A stretch of DNA of 6,224 bases from an uncultured Panacagrimonas sp. Lineage in GTDB: Bacteria > Pseudomonadota > Gammaproteobacteria > Nevskiales > Nevskiaceae. The stretch covers positions 1 to 6,224 of the forward strand of contig CAMLNE010000256.1 in the NCBI GenBank assembly GCA_946481265.1, in the 5' to 3' direction. Below, one piece after another: positions 5,930 to 6,224 of the stretch (positions are counted from its first letter, which is position 1; each line of letters opens with the position of its first letter). Below the pieces are notes generated by a model. That model saw nothing but the letters and a program-made list of their open reading frames with translations. It had not been told where the DNA came from and ran no database searches. The position numbers and the translations under genes were made by a program.

Positions 5930-6224
5930 ATGAAACCGACCCCCGCCCAGCGCCAGGAACACGCCGCCCGCCGCCGCGAACTGATGCGCCGCATCGGCAA
6001 GAACGCCGTGGCCATCATCCCGGCGGCGCACGAGGCGATCCGCGCGCGCGACACGCACTACCGCTTCCGCCAGAACAGCGACTTCGCCTACCTCACCGGC
6101 TTCAATGAACCCGAGGCGATCGCCGTGATCGCGCCCGGTCGCGGTGACGGCGAGTTCGTGATGTTCGTGCGGCCCAAGGACAAGCTGCGCGAGATCTGGG
6201 AGGGCCGCCGTGCCGGCCCGCAGG
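5930..6224 (+). CDS. pepP: Xaa-Pro aminopeptidase PepP (N-terminal 98 residues, runs off the right edge)
   Basis: PepP removes an N-terminal residue that precedes proline, using a dinuclear metal centre in a C-terminal pita-bread domain that lies outside the window. The visible 98 residues are the N-terminal AMP_N (creatinase-like) domain. YRFRQNSDFAYLTGFNEPEA (44-63) matches YRQNSDFWYFTGFNEPEA of E. coli PepP, and EIWEGRRAG (88-96) matches its EIWFGRRLG. The ATG at 5930 gives a basic N-terminus (QRQEHAARRREL) of the length usual in the family. The Shine-Dalgarno is weak. No signal peptide is visible. ygfB-pepP adjacency is common in gammaproteobacteria, where ubiH and ubiI-type ubiquinone hydroxylase genes usually follow; whether they do here cannot be seen. 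Confidence 0.95.
   Translation, partial: MKPTPAQRQEHAARRRELMRRIGKNAVAIIPAAHEAIRARDTHYRFRQNSDFAYLTGFNEPEAIAVIAPGRGDGEFVMFVRPKDKLREIWEGRRAGPQ

Noticed and set aside
5224..6054. N-terminal extension of argA to a 717-residue frame
   Set aside because: The extra part runs antisense through all of ygfB and into pepP. It has no recognisable domain, whereas the ATG at 5223 gives the full normal ArgA length and sits just after a -10 box.
1..6224. CRISPR array, tRNA or rRNA gene, insertion sequence, toxin-antitoxin or defence genes
   Set aside because: I looked for repeats, cloverleaf-like segments and recognisable proteins of these kinds on both strands and saw none. The window is densely packed core metabolism and information-processing genes.

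Overview
This is a GC-rich stretch of ordinary chromosome from what looks like a gammaproteobacterium. The support for that is: a classical ArgA (amino-acid-kinase fold plus GNAT domain) of almost exactly the Escherichia coli length; a ygfB-pepP pair in the order typical of gammaproteobacteria; and an RsmE, BioA and Tag that all resemble proteobacterial versions. The dihydroorotase belongs to a subfamily that I recall from Bacteroidetes and from Xanthomonadales-like gammaproteobacteria, so a Xanthomonadales, Chromatiales or related lineage is my best guess. I cannot name the genus.

Layout. Seven protein genes fill the window almost completely. On the minus strand, reading from position 5223 leftwards: argA (5223-3901), bioA (3904-2525), rsmE (2532-1786), a 107-base gap with two abutting inverted repeats, pyrC (1678-350), and the N-terminal part of tag (339 to the left edge). 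On the plus strand, diverging from argA across a 69-base gap: ygfB (5293-5871), then the N-terminal part of pepP (5930 to the right edge). No stretch longer than about 110 bases lacks a gene. I see no tRNA, rRNA, mobile element, CRISPR array or horizontally acquired island.

How the genes work together. argA, bioA and rsmE overlap by 4 and 8 bases and are almost certainly one translationally coupled transcription unit. It mixes arginine biosynthesis (first step), biotin biosynthesis (conversion of KAPA to DAPA) and 16S rRNA methylation. BioA and RsmE both use S-adenosylmethionine, but as amino donor and methyl donor respectively. pyrC and tag form a second short unit (pyrimidine synthesis and alkylation repair) with a 10-base gap. 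ygfB-pepP probably starts the usual gammaproteobacterial cluster that continues into ubiquinone hydroxylase genes outside the window.

The most interesting signal is the argA/ygfB divergent gap. Each gene has a near-perfect -10 box (TATAAT for argA, TATACT for ygfB) ending exactly 7 bases before its ATG, and neither has a Shine-Dalgarno sequence. Both messages are therefore predicted to be leaderless or to carry a 1-base leader. The second point worth checking is the dihydroorotase, whose metal-binding HxH motif reads QxH. I found no sign of an undescribed multi-gene system.
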